Positions 16,001 through 23,573 of a stretch of 23,573 nucleotides of DNA are shown here, one piece after another (within the stretch, counting starts at the first letter, position 1; each line of letters begins with the position of its first letter). This stretch comes from CAZHZT01 sp964537285 (GTDB taxonomy: Bacteria; Bacteroidota; Bacteroidia; Chitinophagales; Saprospiraceae). A program made the position numbers and the translations under genes. The notes under the pieces were generated by a model. It did not search any database and was not told the origin of the DNA. It was given only the letters and a program-made list of their open reading frames with translations. The stretch lies in assembly GCA_964537285.1 (NCBI GenBank), contig CAZHZT010000090.1, positions 1 through 23,573 of the forward strand. Direction: 5' to 3'.

Positions 16001-19000
16001 AATGCCACAGGTAATTAAGCCCGGAGAAAGAGCAATTGCAGTTGGTGCAGCTGTATCTTGCTGAATTTGAACGGAAACAGAATCCCGGCAACCATTAGTG
16101 GTTTCATTAACTATCAATGTGTAAGTCGCTGGTTGCGAAATAGTTAATATTGGGTCCGTTCCGGCAGCTTGTTGGTCAATGTACCATTCATACTGAAGTT
16201 GTGTCCCAATAGCGTTTTGAGCCATGAGGTCAAAAGCAGTCAGATCACAGGTGAGTAATTGGGCATTTTCAATTAAGGCAGTAGGGGCAGTAGTATCTTG
16301 CATTACTGTAATATCAATGCTGTCAGAGCATCCATTTTGTGGGTCAGTAATCAATAATGCATAATTCCCCGGGACACTGACTGTTTCAATGGCATTATTT
16401 CCGACAGTATTGCCATTTTCGTCCTCCCAGATAAATTCAAGACTTGAACCTGTTCCACTCTGTGAGTTGCTTCCATCAATTTGCGTTGTGATATCTGTGC
16501 AGGTTAGGATATTAGATGCTTCTGCTTCGATAGTGGGGATGATCTGATCTGCAAGGACGCTAACGTAGGCAGTATCCTTGCAACCATTGGTTGTATCTGT
16601 AACGACTAGTTCAAAGTTATCATCAAAATTAGTATCGAAATTCGGTTGATCCCCAATACTTTGACCCGATGAATTAAACCATTCGTAAATGAAATCAACT
16701 CCTGTACTTATGCCGGCACCTCCAAGCAAGTAGGTAGGTTCGGTACAGGTGATGATCCCGTCTTGCCCTGCATCAGCGATCGGTGCTTCGACATCCTGAT
16801 CAATGAAAACAGAGCTTATATCTGTACAACCATTGAGATCATTGGTCACTACAAGCGTGTACAAATCAGAAGTTCCAATACTAATTTGTTTGTTATCGCT
16901 AATGGTATCCCCCGCAAGGTTTGTCCAGGTGTAACTGTATTGAGAACCGGTAGACGTATTATTTCCTCCAACTTTTAAGCCAATCACTGTACAGGTCAAG
17001 GTTGCTGATGAACCGGCATCCGCTACCGGTAAGGTAACATCTTCACTTATTAAGGCTTCATCCGAAGATGTACATCCGTTAGATGTGTTGGTTACCAGAA
17101 GCGTGTACGTTCCCGGATCGAAGATGGTTGTGGTAGGATCAGAGGACAGGAGTTCATTATTTTCATCAAACCACTCGTATTGAATATCCAAGCCCTGACT
17201 GGAGGCGGAAGCATTTAATTCAAAAGATGTGTCGATACAAGTAAGCGTGAAGTCTGTCCCTGCATCTGCATTTGGGATGCCATCGTCGAGAGCTACCTCA
17301 ATAGTATTCAAAGCGGAACATCCATTCTCTGTGTTTTTTACTTGAAGTGAAACAAGCCCGGGAGATGATACCGAGCTTGTATCGGTAGTGCTAATAATAT
17401 TACCATTATCATCTGTCCATTCATAAACCGGATCAGCACCAGCCATATTTATAGAGCTGAAAAGACTTAATACAGGCTCAGCACAAGTTAAAACTACAGT
17501 ATCCGCTCCCAAGTCTATCTGGGGGGCGATCGTGTCCTGATTTACGCTAATAATAGCCGATGCTGAGCAACCGTTGGCATTATCAGTAACAATCAATGTG
17601 TAATTTCCTGGAGCATTGACCGGAATGGTATCGCCGGTTCCAATAGCTTCATTATTGGAATTATACCAATCATAAATTATCGTAGAGCCTTGCGTGGAAC
17701 CATTGGAAAATACAGAAACTTCATTTACAGCGCAGGTTAAAATGCCTCCGCTTGTACCTTGGGCCGTGGGAAGGTTGCTGTCAGGGGTGATGGCTACCTG
17801 ATCGCTGGCAGTACAACCGTTAGTAGTATCGGTTACGATTAGTGTGTAAGTTTCCGTTGCCCCTATGTCAAAGCTGATCTCAGTACTGATCAGGCCATTA
17901 GCAGAGTTAAACCAAGCGTATTCGAAATCGGGTCCAATACTTGAACCACTTCCGTCAATGGTAACGGAAGGGGAGGTACAGGTAAGGATACCATCAGGTC
18001 CGGCGTTGGCTACCGGAGTATCAATATCCTGGCTCAATGTTACCTGTCCGTTCGAAGTACAACCGTTTTCAGTATTGGTCACCAAAAACTGATAAATCCC
18101 CGGATCGATGACGCTTAATGTATCTGTATTGGTAATTGGATTACCTGAATTATTCTGCCATTCAAAATCTGCATTGGCAGCATTCGTATTTAAATCCAAG
18201 AGAACTGAAGTATTAGAACAGGTCAATAAATCATCAAAAGGAGAAATATTTACCTGAGGAGCACTTGTGTCCTGAGTGACTAAGGTAGAGGCAGTGTCTC
18301 TACAACCATTAATAGAGTTTTCAATGATCAAAGAATAGTCTCCCGGTGTTGAAACATTAATTTCTTGATCATTACCCAATGGCTGATTATTTGAGTCGAA
18401 CCAATTGTAAATGAATTCATTTCCCGTAGAAGAGCCATTCGAAATGACCATGACCATGCTATTGAAACAGTTCAGATCATCAGTAGATTGGATATTTACT
18501 ACAGGGGATTCAGTATTTTCCACAATTTCAGCCTGATCTGAAGCTGTACATCCGTTTGCATCATTGCTCACAATTAAATCGTAGTTCCCGGCAATCGTGG
18601 TGGTGTATTGAATGTCCTGGGAGACAGTATCTCCATCCAGATTTAACCAGAAATAATTAAGTCCCAAACCAGTACTGGAGCTGCCTGCATCCAGTGTGAT
18701 GCTCGGGTTATTGCAATCGATAATATTATCAGGTCCGGCATCTGCAATGGGCGGAGTAGTGTCTTGGGTTACCATTACAGCATCAAGCGTAGTGCAACCA
18801 TTTTGATTATCAGTGAGTAGTAATTGATAAGCACCGGGAAGGTTGACTGAAATTAGATCGGTGTCGGCAATGCTGTTTCCATTATAGCTCCAATCAAAAG
18901 AAAGCGAGCCATTGCCATTCGAAGCGCTGGCATCCAAAGGTACAGACGTGATCTCGCAGGTTAAAATTTCAGGAGTAAGAATGCTAATGTTTGGAGAAAT

Positions 19001-21547
19001 AGTGTCCTGTACTACAGAGAAACTATCCATATTTATACAACCATTCTCTTCGTTAGTGACCTGGAGGAAGTAGCTTCCGGGGGTGTTTAGGTTTAAACTT
19101 TCAGTTGAGGAGAGCGGGTTTCCTTGTGGATCCTGCCATTCAAAGCTCAAGTTATTGCCGCCACTTGCACTGCCAATTTGTTCAATTTGGGTGACAAGGC
19201 AATTGAGGATCGTATCAGGCCCTGCTTCTACATCAGGCGCTTGATCATCAAGGCTTATGTTTACTACATCCTGATCCTGGCATCCGTTGGTTTCATCAAT
19301 AATGCTTAAAGTATATTCGCCTGGGGTTGTAACGTCTTCATTTACAGTATTTCCGATAATTATACCATTTTCATCCGTCCATTCAAAAAGAAGGCTGCCC
19401 TGTCCGGTTGAATTGCTGCCATTTAAAGCAAAAGAAGTATTGTTACAGTTCAAGACCCCATCAGAACCTGCATCCGCGGTAGGGGGCTGGGTGTTTTCAA
19501 AAACAGTAATGGTTGCCGTGTCCATACAACCTGTATTTCCATTAGTAATGATTAGTTCGTAGTCTCCTGAAGAAAAGGCGGTGGTACTTGTCAAAGAATC
19601 AAAAACATTTCCACTATCATTAAACCACTGATAAGTATCATTCCCGGAAGGATTATCATTCATTGCAGAAAGAGCTACCGATGTGGTATCACAGGTCAAA
19701 ATACCTGAACTCTCAATGGACGCCTCAGGAGTAGAAAGATCCTGAAAAACTTCCAATTGAGCGTCAGTGGTACAGCCGGTAGTGTTATCCGTAACGATCA
19801 GCGTGTAAATTCCAGCTTCGCTTACATCTACAATGGTATCGGTGCTGATTTCATTATTGGAAGGATCAAGCCAGCTATATGAAATTTCGGCTCCCTGGGA
19901 AGAGGTGTCAATATCCAAGGTAACGATGGTTTGATCACAATTTAAAACACCGGATGCCTGAGGGGCAGAAGTGATATCCACTGCATTTTCAATTACTTCT
20001 ACGGAATCCTGGTAAGTACATCCATTGTCTAAATCGGTTACCAGTAATGTATATACCCCGGGCAGGTCAGTAGATACAACAAAACCACTTCCAAATAGAT
20101 TGCCTTCAATGTACCAATCATAAGATGCATTAAAAGCGGTTGGATTATCAACCAATAAAGCTACTGCCGGGAATTGACAGCTTATTTCTCCCGAAACGAT
20201 AGGGTTTGCAAAGGGCGGCGCTTCGTTTTGGGTGACAATAATGATGTCCGATGCGGTACATCCATTCGATTGATCGGTCACTAAAAGCGTATAAGGGCCT
20301 CCTGTGCTTACAGGAATGTTTGTTCCGACTCCAATCAATGCACCGCCCTGATACCATTCAAAGATGGCGTTGGGATTGGAGGGATCCAGCACAGATAAAA
20401 CAGTTTCTGGAGTATAACAATTAATTTCTCCAAGCACTGCACCTGCAGCTACCGGAGTTGACGTATTATCGGTTACTAATACATCGTCAGTGGCGGTACA
20501 GCCTGTCGCTTGATCCGTGACTACTAAAGAGTAATTTCCGGCTGTGGAAACATTCAAGGTGGGGCCATTCCCTACAGGGGTATTATTATTGAACCAAGCA
20601 TAGCTTATGGTAGGACCAGTGCTGGAGCCTCCACTATTTAAGGTAACGTTTGGGTTATTACAATCAATAATTAAATCATTATTCGCATTGGCTACAGGCA
20701 GGTCATTAATTGTAACAGAAATAGGGGTGGTTTCTTCACAATTACCATCCGTGATTTCAATAACATAATTAAGTGTACCAGAAAAGCCGGGAGGTATTGT
20801 TAGAAGAGGAGTGAGAATGTTTGGGTTGCTTAGGTAGTTCGTGTTTGATCCTGTCCAGACAAAAGTAGCATTAGTAGATGTTCCATCAATATTCACATTA
20901 AGAGGATAAGGGCCATTATCGGTACAAAAATCGAAAGTAGAAGGAGTTACGGTAATCGATAAGCCAGGGCATGGTGGCTCTGCATTGCAATTCAGGTAAG
21001 GTACTGCATCTCCTCCCCATTCCAAGGAAAAACCAATGGAGGATTGATCAAAATTATCTACTAATAAGTAGTAACCCTCCCCCGGTTGCACCTGCAGTGG
21101 AGCAACGAAGCCATCGCCGTTAGGGGCTTCAGATAAATCAGTTGCCCCCATTCCCAATCCCGTTTCCGGGCAAAAAGCACAAGTAGCTGCAGCATAAGAG
21201 CAACGGATTGGGGAGCCAAGCGCACCGCAATCAACATCCGGACCAAAAACAGCAAAGTCATAATCTTCGCCAAAACCACCAAATGGATTGATGGTAAACT
21301 CAAGCGTGCTATTGGGCGGCATATCCGTTCCAAATTCAAAATAATACCAGGCACTTTGATTTTCGTTGGTGGCCAGACAGCCGCTGAAGTTGTCCGGGTC
21401 GGCAAAATCATTGTCACCAGGGCCAGAGGGCGTGTAGGAAATGCCCGAACCATCGCAAATAACTTCTGCAATCGAACAATCATTATTTTGGCTGTAACTA
21501 TGTATCGAAAATAAAAGTAAAAATATAGGGAGTATATTTCGAATCAT
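13037..21547 (-). CDS. Giant surface protein with 28 Ig-like domains, SprB repeat and type B T9SS (CHU_C) sorting domain
   Basis: The 2,836-residue product has, in order: a signal peptide (MIRNILPIFLLLFSIHSYSQ); a Cys-rich N-terminal domain (about 21-195; WYYFEFGTDMPPNSTLEF, GFGEDYDFAVFGPD, GYYLLVDNF), as seen at the start of many T9SS type B proteins; one divergent Ig-like domain (about 196-285); 28 tandem Ig-like domains (286-2575); a SprB-type repeat (about 2583-2650; DPACFGDENGQ, GGSSPYLFSING); a PKD-like segment; and a gliding-motility-associated C-terminal domain (2742-2836; YIPNAFSPDGDGVNDVMF, ILDRWGEQIF). Secretion through T9SS and surface anchoring are predicted, with a role in adhesion or cell-cell contact inferred from architecture. 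The frame extends upstream to 21697, but only the ATG at 21545-21547 gives a clean signal peptide. The ASST gene upstream is separated by a terminator, so this gene needs its own promoter; I found only a partial match (TTAATTTG on the minus strand, about 21628-21635). Confidence 0.93.
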   Translation of the reverse strand: MIRNILPIFLLLFSIHSYSQNNDCSIAEVICDGSGISYTPSGPGDNDFADPDNFSGCLATNENQSAWYYFEFGTDMPPNSTLEFTINPFGGFGEDYDFAVFGPDVDCGALGSPIRCSYAAATCAFCPETGLGMGATDLSEAPNGDGFVAPLQVQPGEGYYLLVDNFDQSSIGFSLEWGGDAVPYLNCNAEPPCPGLSITVTPSTFDFCTDNGPYPLNVNIDGTSTNATFVWTGSNTNYLSNPNILTPLLTIPPGFSGTLNYVIEITDGNCEETTPISVTINDLPVANANNDLIIDCNNPNVTLNSGGSSTGPTISYAWFNNNTPVGNGPTLNVSTAGNYSLVVTDQATGCTATDDVLVTDNTSTPVAAGAVLGEINCYTPETVLSVLDPSNPNAIFEWYQGGALIGVGTNIPVSTGGPYTLLVTDQSNGCTASDIIIVTQNEAPPFANPIVSGEISCQFPAVALLVDNPTAFNASYDWYIEGNLFGSGFVVSTDLPGVYTLLVTDLDNGCTYQDSVEVIENAVDITSAPQASGVLNCDQTIVTLDIDTSSQGAEISYSWLDPSNNEISTDTIVDVSEAGIYTLIVTDNTTGCTTDAQLEVFQDLSTPEASIESSGILTCDTTSVALSAMNDNPSGNDTYQWFNDSGNVFDSLTSTTAFSSGDYELIITNGNTGCMDTATITVFENTQPPTADAGSDGVLNCNNTSFALNGSNSTGQGSLLFEWTDENGIIIGNTVNEDVTTPGEYTLSIIDETNGCQDQDVVNISLDDQAPDVEAGPDTILNCLVTQIEQIGSASGGNNLSFEWQDPQGNPLSSTESLNLNTPGSYFLQVTNEENGCINMDSFSVVQDTISPNISILTPEILTCEITSVPLDASASNGNGSLSFDWSYNGNSIADTDLISVNLPGAYQLLLTDNQNGCTTLDAVMVTQDTTPPIADAGPDNIIDCNNPSITLDAGSSSTGLGLNYFWLNLDGDTVSQDIQYTTTIAGNYDLIVSNDANGCTASDQAEIVENTESPVVNIQSTDDLNCFNSMVMVISNGSSTGNEFIYNWFDSNNQPLGNDQEINVSTPGDYSLIIENSINGCRDTASTLVTQDTSAPQVNISPFDDLLTCSNTSVLLDLNTNAANADFEWQNNSGNPITNTDTLSVIDPGIYQFLVTNTENGCTSNGQVTLSQDIDTPVANAGPDGILTCTSPSVTIDGSGSSIGPDFEYAWFNSANGLISTEISFDIGATETYTLIVTDTTNGCTASDQVAITPDSNLPTAQGTSGGILTCAVNEVSVFSNGSTQGSTIIYDWYNSNNEAIGTGDTIPVNAPGNYTLIVTDNANGCSASAIISVNQDTIAPQIDLGADTVVLTCAEPVLSLFSSINMAGADPVYEWTDDNGNIISTTDTSSVSSPGLVSLQVKNTENGCSALNTIEVALDDGIPNADAGTDFTLTCIDTSFELNASASSQGLDIQYEWFDENNELLSSDPTTTIFDPGTYTLLVTNTSNGCTSSDEALISEDVTLPVADAGSSATLTCTVIGLKVGGNNTSTGSQYSYTWTNLAGDTISDNKQISIGTSDLYTLVVTNDLNGCTDISSVFIDQDVEAPIADAGQDGIITCTEPTYLLGGAGISTGVDFIYEWFNSSGQSIGDQPNFDTNFDDNFELVVTDTTNGCKDTAYVSVLADQIIPTIEAEASNILTCTDITTQIDGSNSQSGTGSSLEFIWEDENGNTVGNNAIETVSVPGNYALLITDPQNGCSDSIDITVMQDTTAPTALIENAQLLTCDLTAFDLMAQNAIGTQLQYEWYIDQQAAGTDPILTISQPATYTLIVNETTNGCRDSVSVQIQQDTAAPTAIALSPGLITCGIQSVDLNGNNSSSGSDFIYAWTNAQGDTLSENITTSTSIPGNYQLIVENNFNGCISTDQIMVNIDTIAPIPQIEDPEILTCDLISQQLDGTSSTIPANFNLNWVAPGGNSTGNDLLVEISDPGIYMLNITNVDNECSAETSIEVFQNTTPPEFSFSEADTLTCEAPQTTLISTLIDPNLNVEYIWENESNITISQQAGANVGNSGVYTLTTTNTANGCTYQEQIEVFQDDELPVVTASVSDVLDCIQTSVPISGSALNEGPTPVYEWYLANNLVGAGTTIPVDLPGVYELFVTNPLNGCSSSNTVEVFQDTISPLAIIQNPDTLTCSVLEITLFSDGSSTGAEFNYAWQNSTGNVLGNNEEVIVDQAELYELIITNTQNGCTSIDQIVVPIDTLSPTAIAGNDGILTCANTSVNLIGNNSSTNNMQYQWLNTQAQPIGQTINIASVSDPGLYTLIVMSLENGCSSSAVTLVDQDVVPPTAIISSTGQLLTCNIQEIVLDGSKSTPISELSYQWFDQIIPIGNDPAISINDSSTFTLIVTNTTNGCKDTASILIEQDEEIPFISILDPETLTCAITAIEIDATASSSGPIYEYSWSGPSILLGSTTLNPTVDEMGSYTLTVTNTFNGCSNTSSTMVPENTVPPLAFASAPETIDCFTPTAIITGEGSSQGPEFSYNWSTNDGIIQSGSNSLNAVAGSGGTYSLLVSNQINGCTATSSTEVISNTTPPSDVLTDLKDPACFGDENGQVFVQEVIGGSSPYLFSINGSPLSPVNTFTNLAPGIYEVLIQDINGCEWVGEVLLEEPDLIQVDLGTDLLISLGESVELEAQVNRFDNELTWVNWSGGIEKLCLDSIIRDCRIIVDTPYDNQVYFVEVMDENGCLASSEILVRVRKDRPVYIPNAFSPDGDGVNDVMFVQAGENVTNIKQFTILDRWGEQIFNLQNFQPNDPNLGWDGTFRGKQLNPSVFVYLVEVEFIDGEVIIFKGDITLVR
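13823..20692 (-). repeat. Array of 28 Ig-like repeats (about 246 bp, 82 residues each)
   Basis: I counted 28 consecutive units within the giant gene. Each has a strand-B Cys (usually LTC, LNC or IDC), a Trp in strand C (Y/F-x-W) and a strand-F Cys in TLxVTNxxNGC. This is the classical Ig Cys-Trp-Cys core, with one predicted disulfide per domain. Linkers follow [VI]xQ[DN]xxxP, with Asp/Asn in all 28 and Pro in 27. Unit 21 has NEC instead of NGC; units 1, 4 and 5 have TGC. Units differ clearly in DNA and protein sequence, so the array is old rather than freshly duplicated. Confidence 0.9.
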
Positions 21548-21695
21548 TCTTTCAAGGTCTAAAATTCGGTGTTTAGAGGACAATAGAATTGGGTAAAACT
21601 TACAGTTCATTTTGCTAGGAATTGATTTTGAGAAACAAATTAATGAAATTTTGAGGTAACTTGGTATTTTGTAGAGATATAAAAGGGTAATTAAC

Positions 21696-21746
21696 AAAAA
21701 GAGGTATTAAAAGGGGAAATCGCTGCCCCTTCTGATACCTCTTTTT
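21696..21746. terminator. Two-part hairpin terminator of the arylsulfotransferase gene
   Basis: Outer 12-bp arms AAAAAGAGGTAT (21696-21707) and ATACCTCTTTTT (21735-21746), plus inner AAGGGG (21711-21716) and CCCCTT (21726-21731), share one axis at 21721 and are separated by a 3x3 internal loop. On the minus strand the stem ends in CCTCTTTTTG, a good U-tract. It lies 47 nt after the stop of the minus-strand ASST gene. Confidence 0.85.
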
Positions 21747-21792
21747 ATTAAAAATGCCATCAAGCATTTACAGAACAAGTCTATTAACTGAT

Positions 21793-23463
21793 TTAGTAGA
21801 TGAAGATCTTTTTAACCATCATTTCTCCATCGCCATTTCTTAATTGAATAATATATAACCCATTGGGAAGGCTCTCTAAGGAAACGGTTGAGTTAGTAAG
21901 GTGCGCTGACTTATGCCTTATCCCATTCAAGTCAAATAAAGAGAAATACAAGTTTTGATGCTGAGGGTGAATAATTTCCAAAGTTTTACTTGAATTGTTA
22001 TAAATAATTTGAGCATCAATTTCTGGTTGTCCAAAACTATTAACAACTTCAAACAAGTCGCAGGCATCGGGATTTGTTCCGATTTCAATGAAATCTCCGG
22101 CTACAAGCTCCTGGCCATCAAAGCCAGGAAAATCAAAAGGAAATTTATAGGCCCGGAAAGTGGAGTTGTTATTTGGATTTTGGCCCTGGTTGTAGGGGAA
22201 GTCTCCATTTAAAGGAATGACATATTCCCAGACGATTTCATTTTCGGGATTGACTTCGAAAACTACGCCTTTAGAACCAGGGTTTAACAATGTGTTTCCG
22301 TTTGGAAGGCGTTGCGCATTGGACAAGTAGGGCGAATAGAAGTTTTGACCAGCCTGGTCCCCATAAATCCATTCAGCAACATCAGGGCCAAAAGGCTCGC
22401 TGTCTTTAATGACGTAGCCTCCGCTTGTGTCTTGTGGCGGAACCAATACCTCACCGGTAGAGAAGTCAGGTCCTGGCCGGCCATTACCATTGTTAAAGAG
22501 CATAATTTTTCCAGCATCTTGCAGGCCTTCCCGAATCCAATGCACTCCATGTTGGCCAAACAACTTTTGATCGCTTACAGGAGCGCGTTGGTAAGCGGAA
22601 GCATTGCCCCAACGATAAAGTAAATCCCCACCTTTACCGTACTTTCCACCACTATGAGAAGCTGCTTCTGCAGTAGTAGTACTATGATCGATGATCCAAA
22701 TTTCATCCGAATTCCGCACGCTGATCAGGATTTGATCCAGGTCAGGGTTGTAATCTATCGCGTTGAAATGATTCCAATCGCGGGATGCATTAGAGTTGGA
22801 ACTATTGAGGTCAGGAAGGTTAATATCAAATAATTCCGGATGATCCATAACCACTCCATAATTATCTTTGGTTTCATCAAATTCCTGGATGTAATGATCA
22901 CGGATGTGCCATTCCCAAACAATATTGGCGTCGTTATTGCCTACCGGCTCCAGTTCCATGATACGTTCTGACCACATAAACCCCTGAGGCGCAATTTCGT
23001 CAGGATCCCTTCCCATTTCGATTAGCTCATTTTCATAAACCAGTTCCCAGGTCAGTACCAAAACATTGCCATTGGGCATATAAACCGCATCATGATGTGA
23101 TAAATGCGTCGATGTGTTGATTTCGTATGACCAAATGGTGTTATTATCCCAATCCACCAATTCCAATCCACCAGCATTACTGGCAGAAGTGAACGGCCCC
23201 TGAGGGTCCACTTTATAAGTACGGAACATATATCCATTATCGAGGAAATAAGCAGCCAGGCCCGGTCTCGTTCCGCGATCCCATTCATTGACAAGGTGAC
23301 CGCAATTATCAATGAGATAAGCTTTTGTACCGGAAAATGGAGAGAAAAAAGTATATCCTTTAAGGCTTTCTTCGGTATTTAAAATGGTCCCCACTGTGTT
23401 CTGGGCATAAGAAAAGCAAGTGGTGGAAAAAAGAACGATTAAGGAAAAGTAAATTTTTTTCAC
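21793..23463 (-). CDS. Arylsulfotransferase (ASST) family protein with type A T9SS sorting domain
   Basis: The 556-residue protein begins with a signal peptide (MKKIYFSLIVLFSTTCFSYAQ). A beta-propeller-like ASST domain follows (about 30-450). Motifs correspond to the residues known in bacterial PAPS-independent arylsulfate sulfotransferase: HHDAVYMPNGNVLVL (H123/H124), DWNHFNAIDYNP (H232), ISVRNSDEIWIID (R250) and FGQHGVHWI (H305/H308). These would move a sulfuryl group between phenolic donors and acceptors via a sulfohistidine intermediate, although no substrate can be read from sequence. The end (about 480-556; LYFSLFDLNGIR, LPNGLYIIQL, final MVKKIFIY) is a type A sorting domain, so surface or extracellular location is predicted. 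It is transcribed alone; a terminator separates it from the giant gene. No strong promoter match was found in 23464-23573 (TACCTTTA on the minus strand is partial). Confidence 0.88.
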   Translation of the reverse strand: MKKIYFSLIVLFSTTCFSYAQNTVGTILNTEESLKGYTFFSPFSGTKAYLIDNCGHLVNEWDRGTRPGLAAYFLDNGYMFRTYKVDPQGPFTSASNAGGLELVDWDNNTIWSYEINTSTHLSHHDAVYMPNGNVLVLTWELVYENELIEMGRDPDEIAPQGFMWSERIMELEPVGNNDANIVWEWHIRDHYIQEFDETKDNYGVVMDHPELFDINLPDLNSSNSNASRDWNHFNAIDYNPDLDQILISVRNSDEIWIIDHSTTTAEAASHSGGKYGKGGDLLYRWGNASAYQRAPVSDQKLFGQHGVHWIREGLQDAGKIMLFNNGNGRPGPDFSTGEVLVPPQDTSGGYVIKDSEPFGPDVAEWIYGDQAGQNFYSPYLSNAQRLPNGNTLLNPGSKGVVFEVNPENEIVWEYVIPLNGDFPYNQGQNPNNNSTFRAYKFPFDFPGFDGQELVAGDFIEIGTNPDACDLFEVVNSFGQPEIDAQIIYNNSSKTLEIIHPQHQNLYFSLFDLNGIRHKSAHLTNSTVSLESLPNGLYIIQLRNGDGEMMVKKIFIY

Positions 23464-23573
23464 AGAGCGAGTATTTAGTAATGAGTAGGTTGACTTTTCC
23501 TAAAGGTAATAAATAGTAGGTTCTAGATGAATTCATTTGGTCGAAATTAATTTGGGAAATCCTTAAAGCAGGC

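Noticed and set aside
13823..20692. Regular repeats of about 246 bp as a CRISPR array or DNA satellite
   Set aside because: The periodicity is of protein domains in one open frame; DNA identity between units is low and there are no constant repeats with unique spacers.
20148..21483. Alternative minus-strand frames of 69-140 codons inside the giant gene
   Set aside because: They are out-of-frame shadows of a clearly coding sequence with strong domain evidence.
21548..21697. Fifty-residue N-terminal extension of the giant protein
   Set aside because: It would bury the signal peptide and read into the ASST terminator; the ATG at 21547 starts a standard signal peptide.

Overview
The window comes from a member of the Bacteroidota, most likely a Saprospiria/Lewinella-like lineage. 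The evidence is: a short primary sigma factor without region 1.1; three predicted type IX secretion (T9SS) cargo proteins, two with type A and one with type B C-terminal sorting domains; almost no Shine-Dalgarno sequences; and TTG-N19-20-TAnnTTTG promoter matches. The lineage below phylum is inference.

Layout. 131-6829 (minus strand) holds gpsA (glycerol-3-phosphate dehydrogenase) four bases downstream of a 1,648-residue TamB-like envelope protein, preceded by a small START-like protein gene. A 770-bp intergenic region precedes rpoD (7600-8469, plus). Next on the plus strand come an orphan protein resembling the N-terminal domain of McrB-like AAA+ restriction proteins, a T9SS-exported endonuclease I placed almost end to start with it, a DUF547 protein with a good promoter, a short DciA (DUF721) protein, and an Rpn-type PD-(D/E)XK nuclease gene broken by a frameshift. 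The last 10.5 kb (minus strand) holds a giant surface protein (2,836 residues; 28 Ig-like domains, one SprB repeat, type B sorting domain) and a T9SS-exported arylsulfotransferase-like protein.

Housekeeping functions (phospholipid precursor synthesis, envelope assembly, sigma factor, replication helper) are mixed with secreted and accessory genes. Most genes appear to be single transcription units separated by strong hairpins. Only tamB-gpsA and the McrB-N/endonuclease pair look like operons.

The most unusual signals are non-coding or compositional. Very long perfect inverted repeats sit at gene ends: 40 bp after rpoD, 32 bp across the endonuclease stop codon, and about 30 bp across the gpsA stop codon. 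One hairpin stem is reused at two distant loci. A degenerate heptamer family (CGGNNAA) occurs at two loci, one of which supplies the last codon and the stop of the giant gene. The Ig array contains only 8 Lys/Arg in about 2,290 residues.
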